64,000 nucleotides of DNA from Mycolicibacterium sp. TY81 (GTDB lineage: Bacteria > Actinomycetota > Actinomycetes > Mycobacteriales > Mycobacteriaceae): NCBI RefSeq assembly GCF_018326285.1, contig NZ_AP023363.1:62001-126000 (forward strand), written 5' to 3'. Made by a program: the position numbers and the translations under genes. Positions 33,097 through 41,126 of the stretch are shown piece by piece (within the stretch, counting starts at the first letter, position 1; each line of letters begins with the position of its first letter). Under the pieces are notes generated by a model, which saw nothing but the letters and a program-made list of their open reading frames with translations, was not told the origin of the DNA and did no database searches.

Positions 33097-33354
33097 CTGC
33101 AGCGCAGCTACCTAATCGGTCATCAATTTTGTTGGCGTGCTGCGCCTTTCACCGCATCAGCGACTCTAGCCGCCGCGCGCCGCCGCGTTGGTCACCCAGC
33201 CTTGGGGTGCTCAAAGCCATGGCGCCGCAACCCATGTCATCGAATGGTCCAGCTAGATCACGGTGGCGCGTGGGTGAGGACATCCATGTCGGCTGCGGCC
33301 ACGGCCGATTCACCGGACGCCCGATGCCCGACGCTTGCCCACCGAGCATCCGCA

Positions 33355-34274
33355 CTACGAGACGGGCACTGCTTGGCCACCCGATAGGCGCCGATACGTG
33401 ACCACGAGCATCAAGCCCTGAAGGGACAGCAGCGCGGGGGCTATGGCGAGGGCACCCAGGCCCAAGGTCAGAAGGATGGCGACTTCGGCAACCAGGCCCG
33501 CGGCCAGCAGGATCAGGTACACCAGAATCGTCGTGCCCAGGTTGTCCAGAACCAGGCGGAAGCTCGCCTTGATCGCCGCGAAAACACTCACCTGTCGGTC
33601 AACGACGAATAGAGCCGCGTACTGGCCAAGGAAACCGAGGATGAACCCCGGCAGGATGCACGCCACCATGCCGAGCACCGTCATCACGAAGACCAACAGG
33701 TACACCGCGACAAACGAACCCAGTCGACGCGGCTTGAAGAACGAGCCCAAGGTCAGTGGCTTGCCGTCGGCGATGTCGAGCTGCGTCGCCATCAGACAGT
33801 TCGCCATGAACATCCCGACAGCCAGCACGACCGCGTACATCAGCACCATCGCCACGACATAGAACGGCGACGTCGGTTCCTGCTGGACCAATTTGCCGTC
33901 GGCGTCCATGGTCGACTGCGGGCCCAACGTGACGGCCATGACGACAAACGGCACGAACACGACGGCGATGATCAGCACCGCCACGCCAACGGTCCGCCGA
34001 TCAGCAACCCTGCCCGCTTGCGAAGCTGGCCCCAGGCCCACGTCCAAGCTTGTCCAGCGGTGAAGGGCGGCTCATAGCCCATGGGATATCCGAATCCCGG
34101 CGGGGACGAGTACCCCTGCGGGAGTGGGTATCCGGTCGGTGTTGGGTACCCCGGCGGCGGTGGAAACGCCGCGTACTGGCGGTCGCCCACCGGCGGGATG
34201 GGCGATTCCAGACCTGGTTGCAAGCCCTCAGGCCGATCTTCGTGGGGCGGCTGACCTACTGGTTGGTCCGTCAT
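33355..34274 (-). pseudogene. Proline-rich multi-pass membrane protein, frameshifted
   Basis: Two frames make one protein. The first (34274 to about 33987) encodes a Pro/Gly/Tyr-rich start (PPPPGYPTPTGYPLPQGY...), then FTAGQAWTWAWGQLRKRAGLLIGGPL. The second encodes GVAVLIIAVVFVPFVVMAV... with four to five membrane segments to the stop at 33355. One extra G in the GG near 33986 (TTGGCGTGG on the minus strand) would restore the frame. The ancestral protein of about 305 residues resembles mycobacterial proline-rich membrane proteins of unknown role. Real decay or an assembly error. Confidence 0.7.
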
Positions 34275-34291
34275 CTACTGGTGCCTTTCGC

Positions 34292-34453
34292 TCAATCCGC
34301 CCACCGGGCAACGCTGTCGATTCGGCGACCCTGCCGCACGCGCCTACCAGCAACCCACGCGCTGGGCGCGCAGATGGTAGCCATGGCCGCTACCGCGACC
34401 AGCGTTGGCATTGCGACAAGATGCCGCACAACGCGCGGCATGCCACGAAACAT
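34292..34453 (-). CDS. Small membrane protein
   Basis: 53 residues (MFRGMPRVVRHLVAMPTLVAVAAMATICAPSAWVAGRRVRQGRRIDSVARWAD), too short for most gene callers. A strong AAGGGGGA site lies 4 nt before the ATG. One hydrophobic segment is flanked by basic residues. It ends 17 nt before the start of the proline-rich membrane gene, so the two are probably co-transcribed. Confidence 0.55.
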   Translation of the reverse strand: MFRGMPRVVRHLVAMPTLVAVAAMATICAPSAWVAGRRVRQGRRIDSVARWAD

Positions 34454-34650
34454 CGCTTCCCCCTTGTGGATGCCACGCCCAAGCCCCCCGGCTCACCTGG
34501 CACTCCACCGAATATTCACGAGAATTCCACGAACTGACCGACGCGTCAACTCATCAGTGGTCAGTAGCCGTCAGCTCCGTGACGCGACTGCGAGCAACCA
34601 CAGGCACGCCTGCGGCGAAATCACTACAGGTGTGAGCGCAGCGCCATGGA

Positions 34651-35256
34651 TCAATCGCGCGCCGGGCGACACCACCACCCACCACCAGGCCACCACCGGC
34701 CGGCGCGCCGCGGCACCTGCACAGGGCGTCGAGCAGCCACCTGAGCAGGCACCGCGCCCGGCGGCGGATCCTCGCCAGGCCTGCACCACACCGGGACACG
34801 CTCAGCGCCAGCAAGCCGCGCCCCACAGAGTCTGTGCTGACCCGACCCCGCCCACAACCTCGGCTGGTACGGACGGGCAATCTCGATCGGCTCGTACCAG
34901 TGCAGCAAGGCGATCGCCAGATGACGATCATCCTCACCCAGCTCCGTGACCGCCGGCCACAATTCAACTCGGTCGGCGATCTGTTCGCGGTCGAGATCAT
35001 CCGGAGTAGCCGCCAAAAACGAAGCCACGATGGGGATTACACGCCCCCAGTCCCCGCGATGGACACTGCACCGGCTGGCACGTTCCCGAAAGACCGGATC
35101 GGCGTACAGCCGCCGATACGCCCCCGGCCCGGGATCACGATCCACACCAAACCGTCCCGAGCGACGAAGGGCATCGAGCGAAAACGGACAGCCGGGAATG
35201 GGCCGCATCCCATGGGGGTACGGGGCGTGGTCAAGGGGGAGCCAAAAGTAGGGCAT
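34651..35256 (-). CDS. Hypothetical protein with ParB-like GQHRL segment
   Basis: 201 residues. The middle reads GDWGRVIPIVASFLAATPDDLDREQIADRVELWPAVTELGEDDRHLAIALLHWYEPIEIARPYQPRLWAGSGQHRLCGARLAGAERVPVW. The GQHRLCGARLAGA stretch resembles the ParB/sulfiredoxin-like motif (GxHRxxA), though the fold is not certain. The last 45 residues are Arg/Pro-rich and may be a frameshifted or run-on tail. Start not well supported by a ribosome site. Confidence 0.5.
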   Translation of the reverse strand: MPYFWLPLDHAPYPHGMRPIPGCPFSLDALRRSGRFGVDRDPGPGAYRRLYADPVFRERASRCSVHRGDWGRVIPIVASFLAATPDDLDREQIADRVELWPAVTELGEDDRHLAIALLHWYEPIEIARPYQPRLWAGSGQHRLCGARLAGAERVPVWCRPGEDPPPGAVPAQVAARRPVQVPRRAGRWWPGGGWWCRPARD

Positions 35257-35433
35257 GGCCCTGACGCTCGCATAGACCGAGGCTTACCGCCACCAGCACG
35301 GTGGTTAGCCCACCACCTCGCGGAGTCATACATTCATCGAGCGTCAAACCGTTGCAGCCCAACAGGTTTCCATCGTGAGACGCGCGACCCGCGCCCGGCA
35401 CACTCGCGTTGCCTGGATGTAACCCGCGGTCCG

Positions 35434-35439
35434 TACAGT
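35434..35439 (+). promoter_or_regulatory. Leaderless -10 box
   Basis: TACAGT followed by 6 nt (CGGACC) and the ATG at 35446. This decides the start of the downstream gene against a much longer open frame beginning at 34834. Confidence 0.6.
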
Positions 35440-35445
35440 CGGACC

Positions 35446-35871
35446 ATGGCTGCAGAATCCGCCAGCCCGGCTGAACGTACCTTCCGCGAGTTGCTCACCG
35501 CGGCGATCACCACTGGCCGCAGGCCACGACCAACAGCCCTACTGGGCCCGGCCAGCTGGGCCGCGATCGATGTCCTGGCCCGCGAGCACCCCGACGCCAC
35601 GCCCGACCACGTCGTCGCAGCCCACGATGCGTTCACTTTCGAGCACACCGACGACCCTCGCGGACGTGACCTCGACCCGATGACCGCCCAGGCCGCCGAG
35701 TACGCCGCCATCGACACCCTCGTCGCGCAACTGTCCATCACCTATCCGCATGTCGACCACGAGACGCTGACCGCCGTCGTCCGGCGCGCCCACGCCGATG
35801 TCGACGATCACAAGCTCCGCGAATTCGTGCCACTGTTCGTCGAACAAGCGGTCCACCAGCACCTCGCCTAA
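35446..35871 (+). CDS. Three-helix-bundle domain protein
   Basis: 141 residues, probably from a leaderless mRNA. The C-terminal part (MTAQAAEYAAIDTLVAQLSITYPHVDHETLTAVVRRAHADVDDHKLREFVPLFVEQAVHQHLA) matches the small three-helix domain seen at the N-terminus of some actinobacterial arsenate-reductase-like proteins and as free-standing proteins. The first 75 residues resemble a helix-turn-helix-like region (TALLGPASWAAIDVLAREHPDATPDHVVAAHDAF). Exact role unknown. Confidence 0.65.
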   Translation: MAAESASPAERTFRELLTAAITTGRRPRPTALLGPASWAAIDVLAREHPDATPDHVVAAHDAFTFEHTDDPRGRDLDPMTAQAAEYAAIDTLVAQLSITYPHVDHETLTAVVRRAHADVDDHKLREFVPLFVEQAVHQHLA

Positions 35872-36261
35872 GTAGGCCCGATCGGAGTGGTCGTAGCGCG
35901 GCGGACTCCGGTCCGGCCTCGGGGAACCCATGAGCGCGTCTCGTAGCCATGTGGTGGCCAGTCCATGCCGCACCTTTTCTCGACAAACGCCGCCGAAGGA
36001 CTCCGTACCGCACGTTATAGCAACAACCTGCGGCATGGACTCCTCGAACGGCAGGATCGACAACCAGCAGCCAAGCGACGGCGGCGCAGGTATAGTCACT
36101 TTCAGAGCCAATTCGCATGGTTGACCCCGAGTCGCACCGGTTGCCTGTACCACCGTCGACATCTGAGGGCAGTGGTCCCCTGGATCTGCGAAGAGACAAA
36201 CCGTCACTACACGCGACGGTGAGTACAGGTCGCCGTCACACATTGAGTGATAGGGATGTCC
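35872..36261. other. Gene-free stretch with a candidate promoter
   Basis: No convincing gene in about 390 bp. TATAGT at 36091-36096 is a good TANNNT -10 box for the plus strand and could serve the zinc-ribbon gene at 36262, leaving a leader of about 160 nt. A plus-strand open frame from 36117 overlaps that gene in another frame and looks like chance. Confidence 0.45.
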
Positions 36262-37041
36262 ATGACGAAGAACTACGCCAAAAAGCGCGCCGCCAAGGCC
36301 CTGCAGCTGGCCAACCCTGGTACCACCCGCCCCGCCGCCCTGCGCGCTGTTGATCATTCGGCGCCCGCAGTCACCCGCACCTGGCGCCGTGGCAGCACCC
36401 CCTGGATGCGCACCGCCGCCGACCAGCCTTTCGAGTGCTACTTCTGTGGTCACCACACGGCCATCCGGTCCTTCGGCGACCATCCGACCGACAACGGCCG
36501 CCTCAGCGCATACTGCGAGAACAGCGACTGCGCTGCAAGGGAATACGACATCATCGTGGTCGACGACAACACCACCGCGACCCGCAACCGGTCCGACGTC
36601 CGTATCCTCGCCCACTTCGGTCCGGTCACCAACCGGCCCACCTGGAACATCCGCAGCGATCAGGACTGGGCCGCCGGCACCGCCCCGCACGTCCGCCGAA
36701 ACCCCGGCCCCACGGTGTGCCTGTTCTGCGGGGAGCACACCAACCAGCTCGCCGCCGGCGACACCGCCGCCGACCACGGCCGTATCCGGCTGCACTGCAG
36801 CAATCCCCGCTGCGCCGTCGTCGACGCCGAAGTGCTCGTCTTGCGCGATGCCACCATGGCCACCGCGACTCGGCGAGACATCGACGCGCTCAGCGAACTT
36901 GAGCCCGTGAACTTCGGCCGCCCTAAGACCGAGCCCGGCCAGATGCGCATCGAGTCCTTCCAGGAGCTTCGCGACCGCGAAGCTCGGTTCGACGCGTTCG
37001 AGCTGCGCTCGTCCGGACCTGTTCCCTGGCAACAGGATTAG
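36262..37041 (+). CDS. Double zinc-ribbon protein
   Basis: About 259 residues from the ATG at 36262 (MTKNYAKKRAAKALQLANPG); ATG 36256 is an alternative. Two similar zinc-binding halves are seen: CYFCGHHTAIRSFGDHPTDNGRLSAYCENSDC and CLFCGEHTNQLAAGDTAADHGRIRLHCSNPRC, each followed by an acidic/strand segment. The internal duplication suggests one ancestral unit. The C-terminus ARFDAFELRSSGPVPWQQD recurs as a fragment at 38296-38351. Function unknown; cytoplasmic. Confidence 0.7.
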   Translation: MTKNYAKKRAAKALQLANPGTTRPAALRAVDHSAPAVTRTWRRGSTPWMRTAADQPFECYFCGHHTAIRSFGDHPTDNGRLSAYCENSDCAAREYDIIVVDDNTTATRNRSDVRILAHFGPVTNRPTWNIRSDQDWAAGTAPHVRRNPGPTVCLFCGEHTNQLAAGDTAADHGRIRLHCSNPRCAVVDAEVLVLRDATMATATRRDIDALSELEPVNFGRPKTEPGQMRIESFQELRDREARFDAFELRSSGPVPWQQD

Positions 37042-37086
37042 CCCGCCGGCGCTGACGTCTGCGCCACTGCGACGGTGGCGCAGACG

Positions 37087-37584
37087 TCAGTCGGCTGATT
37101 CTTTGTAGGGGCTACGCAGAGATTTCACGCACAACCAAACTGTGATCGTGGCGCCAATAGCGGCCCCGATCCACGTCACCGCCTCGGGGATCGGCTTGTC
37201 GGGGTAGTACGCGGCGACGGCGATAGCGATCAGACAAAGCCCAAGCACACACGTGACAACCGCGAATTTCTTCGCCCACGCAACGTCCAACGGGGACGCG
37301 GTGCGGTACTCCACAACGCCGGAACCTCCGGCAATCTCCAGCCTTTCCAGAATGCTCGTGCTGGTGTTGATCGCCGTAGCGACACCCTCGGTCTCGGCAT
37401 AACTGGGCGCTACAACCTTCTTTTTCGGCGCGGACTTGTTGCGGACGATGACCGGCCGGGCCAACGCCAGGCCCTGCCGCGGGAACTTGAATTTGTCTGT
37501 CTCGCCGAGGCCGTTGGCAATTTCGGCGGTCTGCCACTCCTGCACCTTGGGGATCTTCACCTTCGGTGTCTTCGTCTTCGTCAT
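37087..37584 (-). CDS. Two-TM membrane protein
   Basis: 165 residues. A Lys/Pro-rich cytoplasmic start (MTKTKTPKVKIPKVQEWQ) and a soluble region of about 90 residues precede two C-terminal membrane segments (FAVVTCVLGLCLIAIAVAAYY and VTWIGAAIGATITVWLCVKSL). The ATG overlaps the upstream stop by 4 nt, so it is coupled to the Cys-rich gene before it. No family recognised. Confidence 0.65.
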   Translation of the reverse strand: MTKTKTPKVKIPKVQEWQTAEIANGLGETDKFKFPRQGLALARPVIVRNKSAPKKKVVAPSYAETEGVATAINTSTSILERLEIAGGSGVVEYRTASPLDVAWAKKFAVVTCVLGLCLIAIAVAAYYPDKPIPEAVTWIGAAIGATITVWLCVKSLRSPYKESAD

Positions 37585-38165
37585 CCGATCACCATTTCGC
37601 CGAGAATGATGGCCAACAGCGGGTTGGTTGCCAGCCAGTCCGGAGTGGTCTCAGAAGGCTCCGGCCATTCCCCCACCCCAAGCCCAGCCGACCACAGCGT
37701 CAGCCCGAAACCCGCGGCGATGAGATCGGGATCGACAGCACTCAGGTCGATCGATTCACCGCGTGCCCGTTCCCAGTCCGGTGCGAAACGTTCCACTGTC
37801 TCAACGATATTCAAGCTGTTACTGATCGCCGCGGCATGCGCTTGGCTGTCTTGGTGAAAGCGCGGGAACCGGCTCAACGCCTCGGCCACGCTCGAGAACA
37901 CCAGAGCCAGTCCGCCCGGTCCCGACTTGTCCGGAGGTGACCCCTTTGGCTGATTACCGGGTCCCGGGCCTGGCCCCGGCGGAGGACTGGAGTCAACGCC
38001 ACCGACACACAGCGAGCAGAACAGTAGCCCCTTTTTGGTGTCGAACGCGACGTGGACGTTGCACGCGAAGCCATTGCACCGGGTGCAGCATCCGACGGCA
38101 GTGGGATCGGCGGACCGCGGATTGTGGTTCGACGCGGTGTTTCTACAGGCCCAGCATTCGCTCAT
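37581..38165 (-). CDS. Cys-rich zinc-finger-like protein
   Basis: 194 residues from the ATG at 38165. The first 60 residues hold ligand pairs CWAC, CCTRC, CNVH and CSLC, consistent with a treble-clef or B-box-like zinc site. A Pro/Gly linker (SSPPPGPGPGPGNQPKG) and a helical C-terminal domain (ALVFSSVAEALSRFPRFHQDSQAHAAAISNSLNIVETVERFAPDWERARG) follow. Paired with the two-TM protein downstream; together they look like a small two-gene module of unknown role. Confidence 0.65.
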   Translation of the reverse strand: MSECWACRNTASNHNPRSADPTAVGCCTRCNGFACNVHVAFDTKKGLLFCSLCVGGVDSSPPPGPGPGPGNQPKGSPPDKSGPGGLALVFSSVAEALSRFPRFHQDSQAHAAAISNSLNIVETVERFAPDWERARGESIDLSAVDPDLIAAGFGLTLWSAGLGVGEWPEPSETTPDWLATNPLLAIILGEMVIG

Positions 38166-38295
38166 TGCAACCACCCATCGCGGCGTCGCCCAAACCGTGA
38201 AACACCCGTCCAACAGCACATATAACACCCACGACGCACCCATTGGGCCAAAAGGACACTTTTGCCGCCACATCGGCAGGGCCACACGCCCCGGT

Positions 38296-38351
38296 GGTTC
38301 GACACATTCGAGCTACGCTCGTCGGGACCCGTTCCCCGGCATCAGGATTAA
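38296..38351 (+). repeat. Remnant of a zinc-ribbon gene 3' end
   Basis: The plus strand reads FDTFELRSSGPVPRHQD-stop, matching the last residues FDAFELRSSGPVPWQQD-stop of the double zinc-ribbon gene (about 36988-37041), and the similarity continues a few bases past the stop. It marks an old duplication or recombination joint just upstream of the immunity-like gene. Confidence 0.65.
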
Positions 38352-38359
38352 CCCGGCAG

Positions 38360-38749
38360 ATGAGTGCTTTCCGTGTCCGACATCTCCCCGAGTTCCATTT
38401 CGGTGACGACGCCGTAGTTGCAGTTCTTGACGATGCCGGCTTGGACGTCCTCACCGCCGCGCTCGAACAGGCCCACAACCACGGTGAAAGCCGAATCCAG
38501 CACCACGGGCACACCCACCACTTCCTGGTACAGGCCGGCGCCGCCGGCGTCGAGCTGCACGACCATCGCACACAGTGGCGGCTCGACCACACGACCTTGA
38601 CCGACATGATCGACAAGTTGGCGGCCTTGAAGAACAGGGCCAGCGGCCATCAGTACGTCGATATCGCCACGCCCACAAGCACACTTGTGCTGTCGCTCAA
38701 CGAATACCTCGACGCACCCTGGCTCAACGACCCGATCGGCAGTCCGTGA
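38360..38749 (+). CDS. Immunity-type protein
   Basis: 129 residues from the ATG at 38360. Features are VELHDHRTQWRLDHTTLTDMIDKLAALKNRASGHQYVDIATPTSTLVLSLNEYLD. The combination of a strand-rich start, a helix-rich centre and GHQYVD...TLVLSxxEY is one I associate with small proteins beside polymorphic toxins. No cognate toxin sits next to it, so it may be an orphan immunity gene. The gene-fragment repeat ends 8 bp upstream. Confidence 0.55.
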   Translation: MSAFRVRHLPEFHFGDDAVVAVLDDAGLDVLTAALEQAHNHGESRIQHHGHTHHFLVQAGAAGVELHDHRTQWRLDHTTLTDMIDKLAALKNRASGHQYVDIATPTSTLVLSLNEYLDAPWLNDPIGSP

Positions 38750-38774
38750 TGATGATGCCCGGGCGGCTAGCGCC

Positions 38775-38906
38775 CTAGTGTTTGGTGGCCTTGCCGATCA
38801 CCACGTCGGACAGCGCGGCCGCCGAGTCGGACGGGTTCGTCGAGCACATGCTCGCAGTCACCGCGATGTTGGCCTCGACGCGGTAGTCCTGGACGCTCGA
38901 CCGCAT
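38775..38906 (-). pseudogene. C-terminal remnant of a PknH-like sensor-domain gene
   Basis: The minus strand encodes MRSSVQDYRVEANIAVTASM then CSTNPSDSAAALSDVVIGKATKH-stop. This aligns with the ends of the sensor-domain proteins at 26390-27328 (VNANVGAMASLCTANNSTDAAKKISDLMMDKATKKH) and 28779-29753. The frame stays open upstream toward 39040 but lacks the rest of the domain and any signal or membrane segment. It is either a decayed copy or the scar of a recombination. Confidence 0.6.
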
Positions 38907-39164
38907 CACGGCCACAACGTCGACATCGCCGCAAGCACACTCGTAGTGTCGCTGCAGAGCGTTAGCCGCCAGCGCGAAATTCTCCCTGTGAGCTAGATCA
39001 CTGTCGATCGCCGTTCGGTTGCTGGCCGGTACGCCGACTACACCTTGCAGACAGCCGGGATGGGGGTGTCATCGCATTCCGGGGGCCGATGCCGCGCCAG
39101 AGCCGATCTGCCGCTTTCGCGTGCAGTCATTCTGGCCGGGATGGCGGAGCAAGGGGAAAATCGT

Positions 39165-39734
39165 ATGACCATGACTGTCCAGGCGGATCGTAATCGCCTC
39201 GCTACCAAGCTTATTGGCGACGAGTGGTTGATTGGTGCGACCCCCGAGGCGAAGACCGGGCCCGCTGATTGTGATAGCCAGACCGGCCAGGCGCACCGCA
39301 CTTCCCGCAGGCGGCGGCGCGGTGTGAGCGCATCGGTCGATGCCGGCACTGTGGCGGCGCGTCTTAACCGGTTGTTCGACACGGTCCGGCCACCTGGGCG
39401 CGGGCCGCTGCGCAACTACGAGGTGATCGGGGCCTTGCGGGTCCGCGGGATTGAGATGTCGGCACCGTATCTGTCCCAGTTGCGGTCCGGTAGGCGCAGC
39501 TCCCCCAGCTTGGATGTGCTGCGTGCGCTCGCTGACTTTTTCGGCGTGTCCATCGCCTATTTCACTGACGCCGACAGCGCTTACACGAGGTACGTGGATG
39601 CTGAATTGTGTTGGCTCGAAGCGGCACACGATCCGCAGGTCCGCGAGTTCACCACGGCGCTGCTCGCCCTGGCACCTGATGTCCGCGAGGAGCTCTTGAA
39701 GTCGATCCCGTCGCGGGACGGTGTGGCGGATTAG
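39165..39734 (+). CDS. EspR-like XRE-family regulator
   Basis: 189 residues from the ATG at 39165 (AAGGGGAAAATC before it). From about residue 60 it closely follows the EspR pattern: VAARLNRLFDTVRPPGRGPLRNYEVIGALRVRGIEMSAPYLSQLRSGRRSSPSLDVLRALADFFGVSIAYFTDADSAY, a helix-turn-helix, then a helical dimerisation region. EspR regulates ESX-1 substrate genes and organises DNA in mycobacteria. Here there is an added N-terminal region of about 60 residues, partly basic (RTSRRRRRG). A natural candidate for controlling the ESX-type genes in this window. Confidence 0.82.
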   Translation: MTMTVQADRNRLATKLIGDEWLIGATPEAKTGPADCDSQTGQAHRTSRRRRRGVSASVDAGTVAARLNRLFDTVRPPGRGPLRNYEVIGALRVRGIEMSAPYLSQLRSGRRSSPSLDVLRALADFFGVSIAYFTDADSAYTRYVDAELCWLEAAHDPQVREFTTALLALAPDVREELLKSIPSRDGVAD

Positions 39735-39794
39735 GATTTCGTATCACTGTGGCGTCGCTCGGACGATCGGACGTCGAATGGTGTTGAGGACCAA

Positions 39795-40232
39795 TTGACT
39801 GACAACGAGACGCACAGCACCGGCCGATTGCGCGGGCCCCGAGTCTTGCAGCTGGCCGGCCTGACCGCCTTGGCCGTCGACGCCGGGCTGATCACCTGGG
39901 GAATGCACCGGGACTCTCAGTGGAATGCGGCAGTGCTGGAGCTCTGCAAGTCTGGGTATCTCCCTGCTGACCTGCCGCCGCTGCCGGAGAACGGCTGGAT
40001 CGGCGTCGTGACGCTCTGCTCGATCGGCCCGGCCCTCGTGATCACGCTCGCCGGCGCGGTACGGCAGGGCCGGCACGCACGCGCGGCGGGTGGCATCGCC
40101 GCGGCCGTGGCAGTGACGGCCGTTGCCACGCTGGTCGCGTTCTGGCTGTTACTGGTCGGGTTGTTGATGATCGAGCCGCGAACCGCCAGCACGGGAACAG
40201 ATGGCAGCGGCCTTCCCTGCCCTGAGGGCTGA
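39795..40232 (+). CDS. Small membrane protein
   Basis: 145 residues from a TTG at 39795 (weak GGACC upstream). Three membrane segments (LQLAGLTALAVDAGLITWGM; IGVVTLCSIGPALVITLAGAV; AAAVAVTAVATLVAFWLLLVGLLMI) separated by a short exported loop containing one Cys (LELCKSGYL). Lies 60 nt after the EspR-like gene on the same strand. Not recognised. Confidence 0.55.
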   Translation: MTDNETHSTGRLRGPRVLQLAGLTALAVDAGLITWGMHRDSQWNAAVLELCKSGYLPADLPPLPENGWIGVVTLCSIGPALVITLAGAVRQGRHARAAGGIAAAVAVTAVATLVAFWLLLVGLLMIEPRTASTGTDGSGLPCPEG

Positions 40233-40316
40233 ACCACGTCGCAGCGCGGAGGGTGAGGTGCCGACATGCTGGCTGCAGACGGTGCGACTCGGTTGGGTGT
40301 TGCGTCGCAATAGGTC

Positions 40317-40766
40317 TCAGTCGCCCTGCCGGCGTCGACGCCGCGCGTATCCCCCGATGAACAGGGCCACAGCGCCGAATCCGAGGGAGATCAGGGGAAG
40401 TCCCATCGCCGGCGAGTACGCCTTGTCTCCGTGGATGCGCATCGGCACGGTGTCGCCGGGGCGTGGCATTGACGACCCCACGATCCGCACGTCGTTGACC
40501 GTCGTTCCGTCGTGCCACTGACCACTGCAACTGGTGCTGCTGCTCCGCACGCCGGCGACGCGGTGACATTCGAGCACCTTCACATCGGCGGTGATTCCCG
40601 TGTGCTGCGCGACCAGCACGTAGATCCCGAAGCCGACGCAGGCGATGCCCAGGATGATGGCGACCAATTCCCTACTGCGCCCGGGTGGGGCCGACTGCGG
40701 CCGGTGATCTGTTGTGCCGCCATGCTTATCGTCGATTTCCGGCTGTCCCACTATTGACCTGATCAC
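40317..40766 (-). CDS. Two-TM membrane protein, immunity-module member
   Basis: 149 residues from a GTG overlapping the upstream stop (GTGA). Membrane segments are at about 35-53 and 120-138, flanking an extracytoplasmic domain with two Cys (LECHRVAG, STSCSGQW) and an RPGDTVPMRIHGDKAY strand region, similar in outline to DUF3592-type proteins. It follows the 113-residue gene and the WXG-type toxin-like gene. A remnant of a paralogue's N-terminus is at 55391-55576. Probably protects against or assists the secreted protein; inference. Confidence 0.62.
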   Translation of the reverse strand: MIRSIVGQPEIDDKHGGTTDHRPQSAPPGRSRELVAIILGIACVGFGIYVLVAQHTGITADVKVLECHRVAGVRSSSTSCSGQWHDGTTVNDVRIVGSSMPRPGDTVPMRIHGDKAYSPAMGLPLISLGFGAVALFIGGYARRRRRQGD

Positions 40767-41104
40767 TGCGCCTTCGCGTCGAGCTCGGCGATGTAGGCAT
40801 CGAGTCTCTGTTGGAAGTTCGGGCCGCTGCGCATCCGCATGTAGGTGTCATGCTCGATGGCATACACGCCTGGAATCGGAGACGCGAGGTGTTGGGCCAG
40901 CAGGCCGGCGTCGGGTTCGTCGTCGGCCAGACCTGCGGTCAGTCGCCGTTCGAACTCGTCCCGAACCTCTTGGAGGGCTGCGGGTTTGGTCGCGGCGCTC
41001 ACTGACCAGTCCGCTTTCGGGTACCACGCTTTCCAGCTCTGGTCGGGCTGTTGTTCGGCCAGTGGCCGCACCACCAGCACATATTCGGGCTTGTTGTTGT
41101 CCAT
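40763..41104 (-). CDS. Small soluble protein, possible immunity protein
   Basis: 113 residues beginning MDNNKPEYVLVVRPLAEQQPDQSWKAWYPKADWSVSAATKPAALQEVRDEFERRLTAG, HicB-like in its first half, and ending in a helical region (FQQRLDAYIAELDAKAQ). It starts 17 nt after the WXG-type gene and overlaps the membrane gene after it, so the three form an operon. The leader and first nine codons are duplicated at 56672-56720. Immunity function is inferred from position only. Confidence 0.6.
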   Translation of the reverse strand: MDNNKPEYVLVVRPLAEQQPDQSWKAWYPKADWSVSAATKPAALQEVRDEFERRLTAGLADDEPDAGLLAQHLASPIPGVYAIEHDTYMRMRSGPNFQQRLDAYIAELDAKAQ

Positions 41105-41126
41105 CGCGGAGTCGCCTCTCGTCAGT
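41079..41126 (-). repeat. Leader and first codons shared with 56672-56720
   Basis: About 48 bp covering the region upstream of and the first nine codons (MDNNKPEYV) of the 113-residue gene recur almost unchanged at 56672-56720. The copies diverge abruptly on both sides. Confidence 0.75.

Noticed and set aside
34834..35445. Long 5' extension of the gene at 35446
   Set aside because: The leaderless -10 box sits 6 nt before the ATG at 35446, and the extension overlaps the minus-strand gene 34651-35256.
35539..37032. 497-residue minus-strand open frame
   Set aside because: Antisense to the three-helix-domain gene and the double zinc-ribbon gene, which have clear motifs; no motif of its own.
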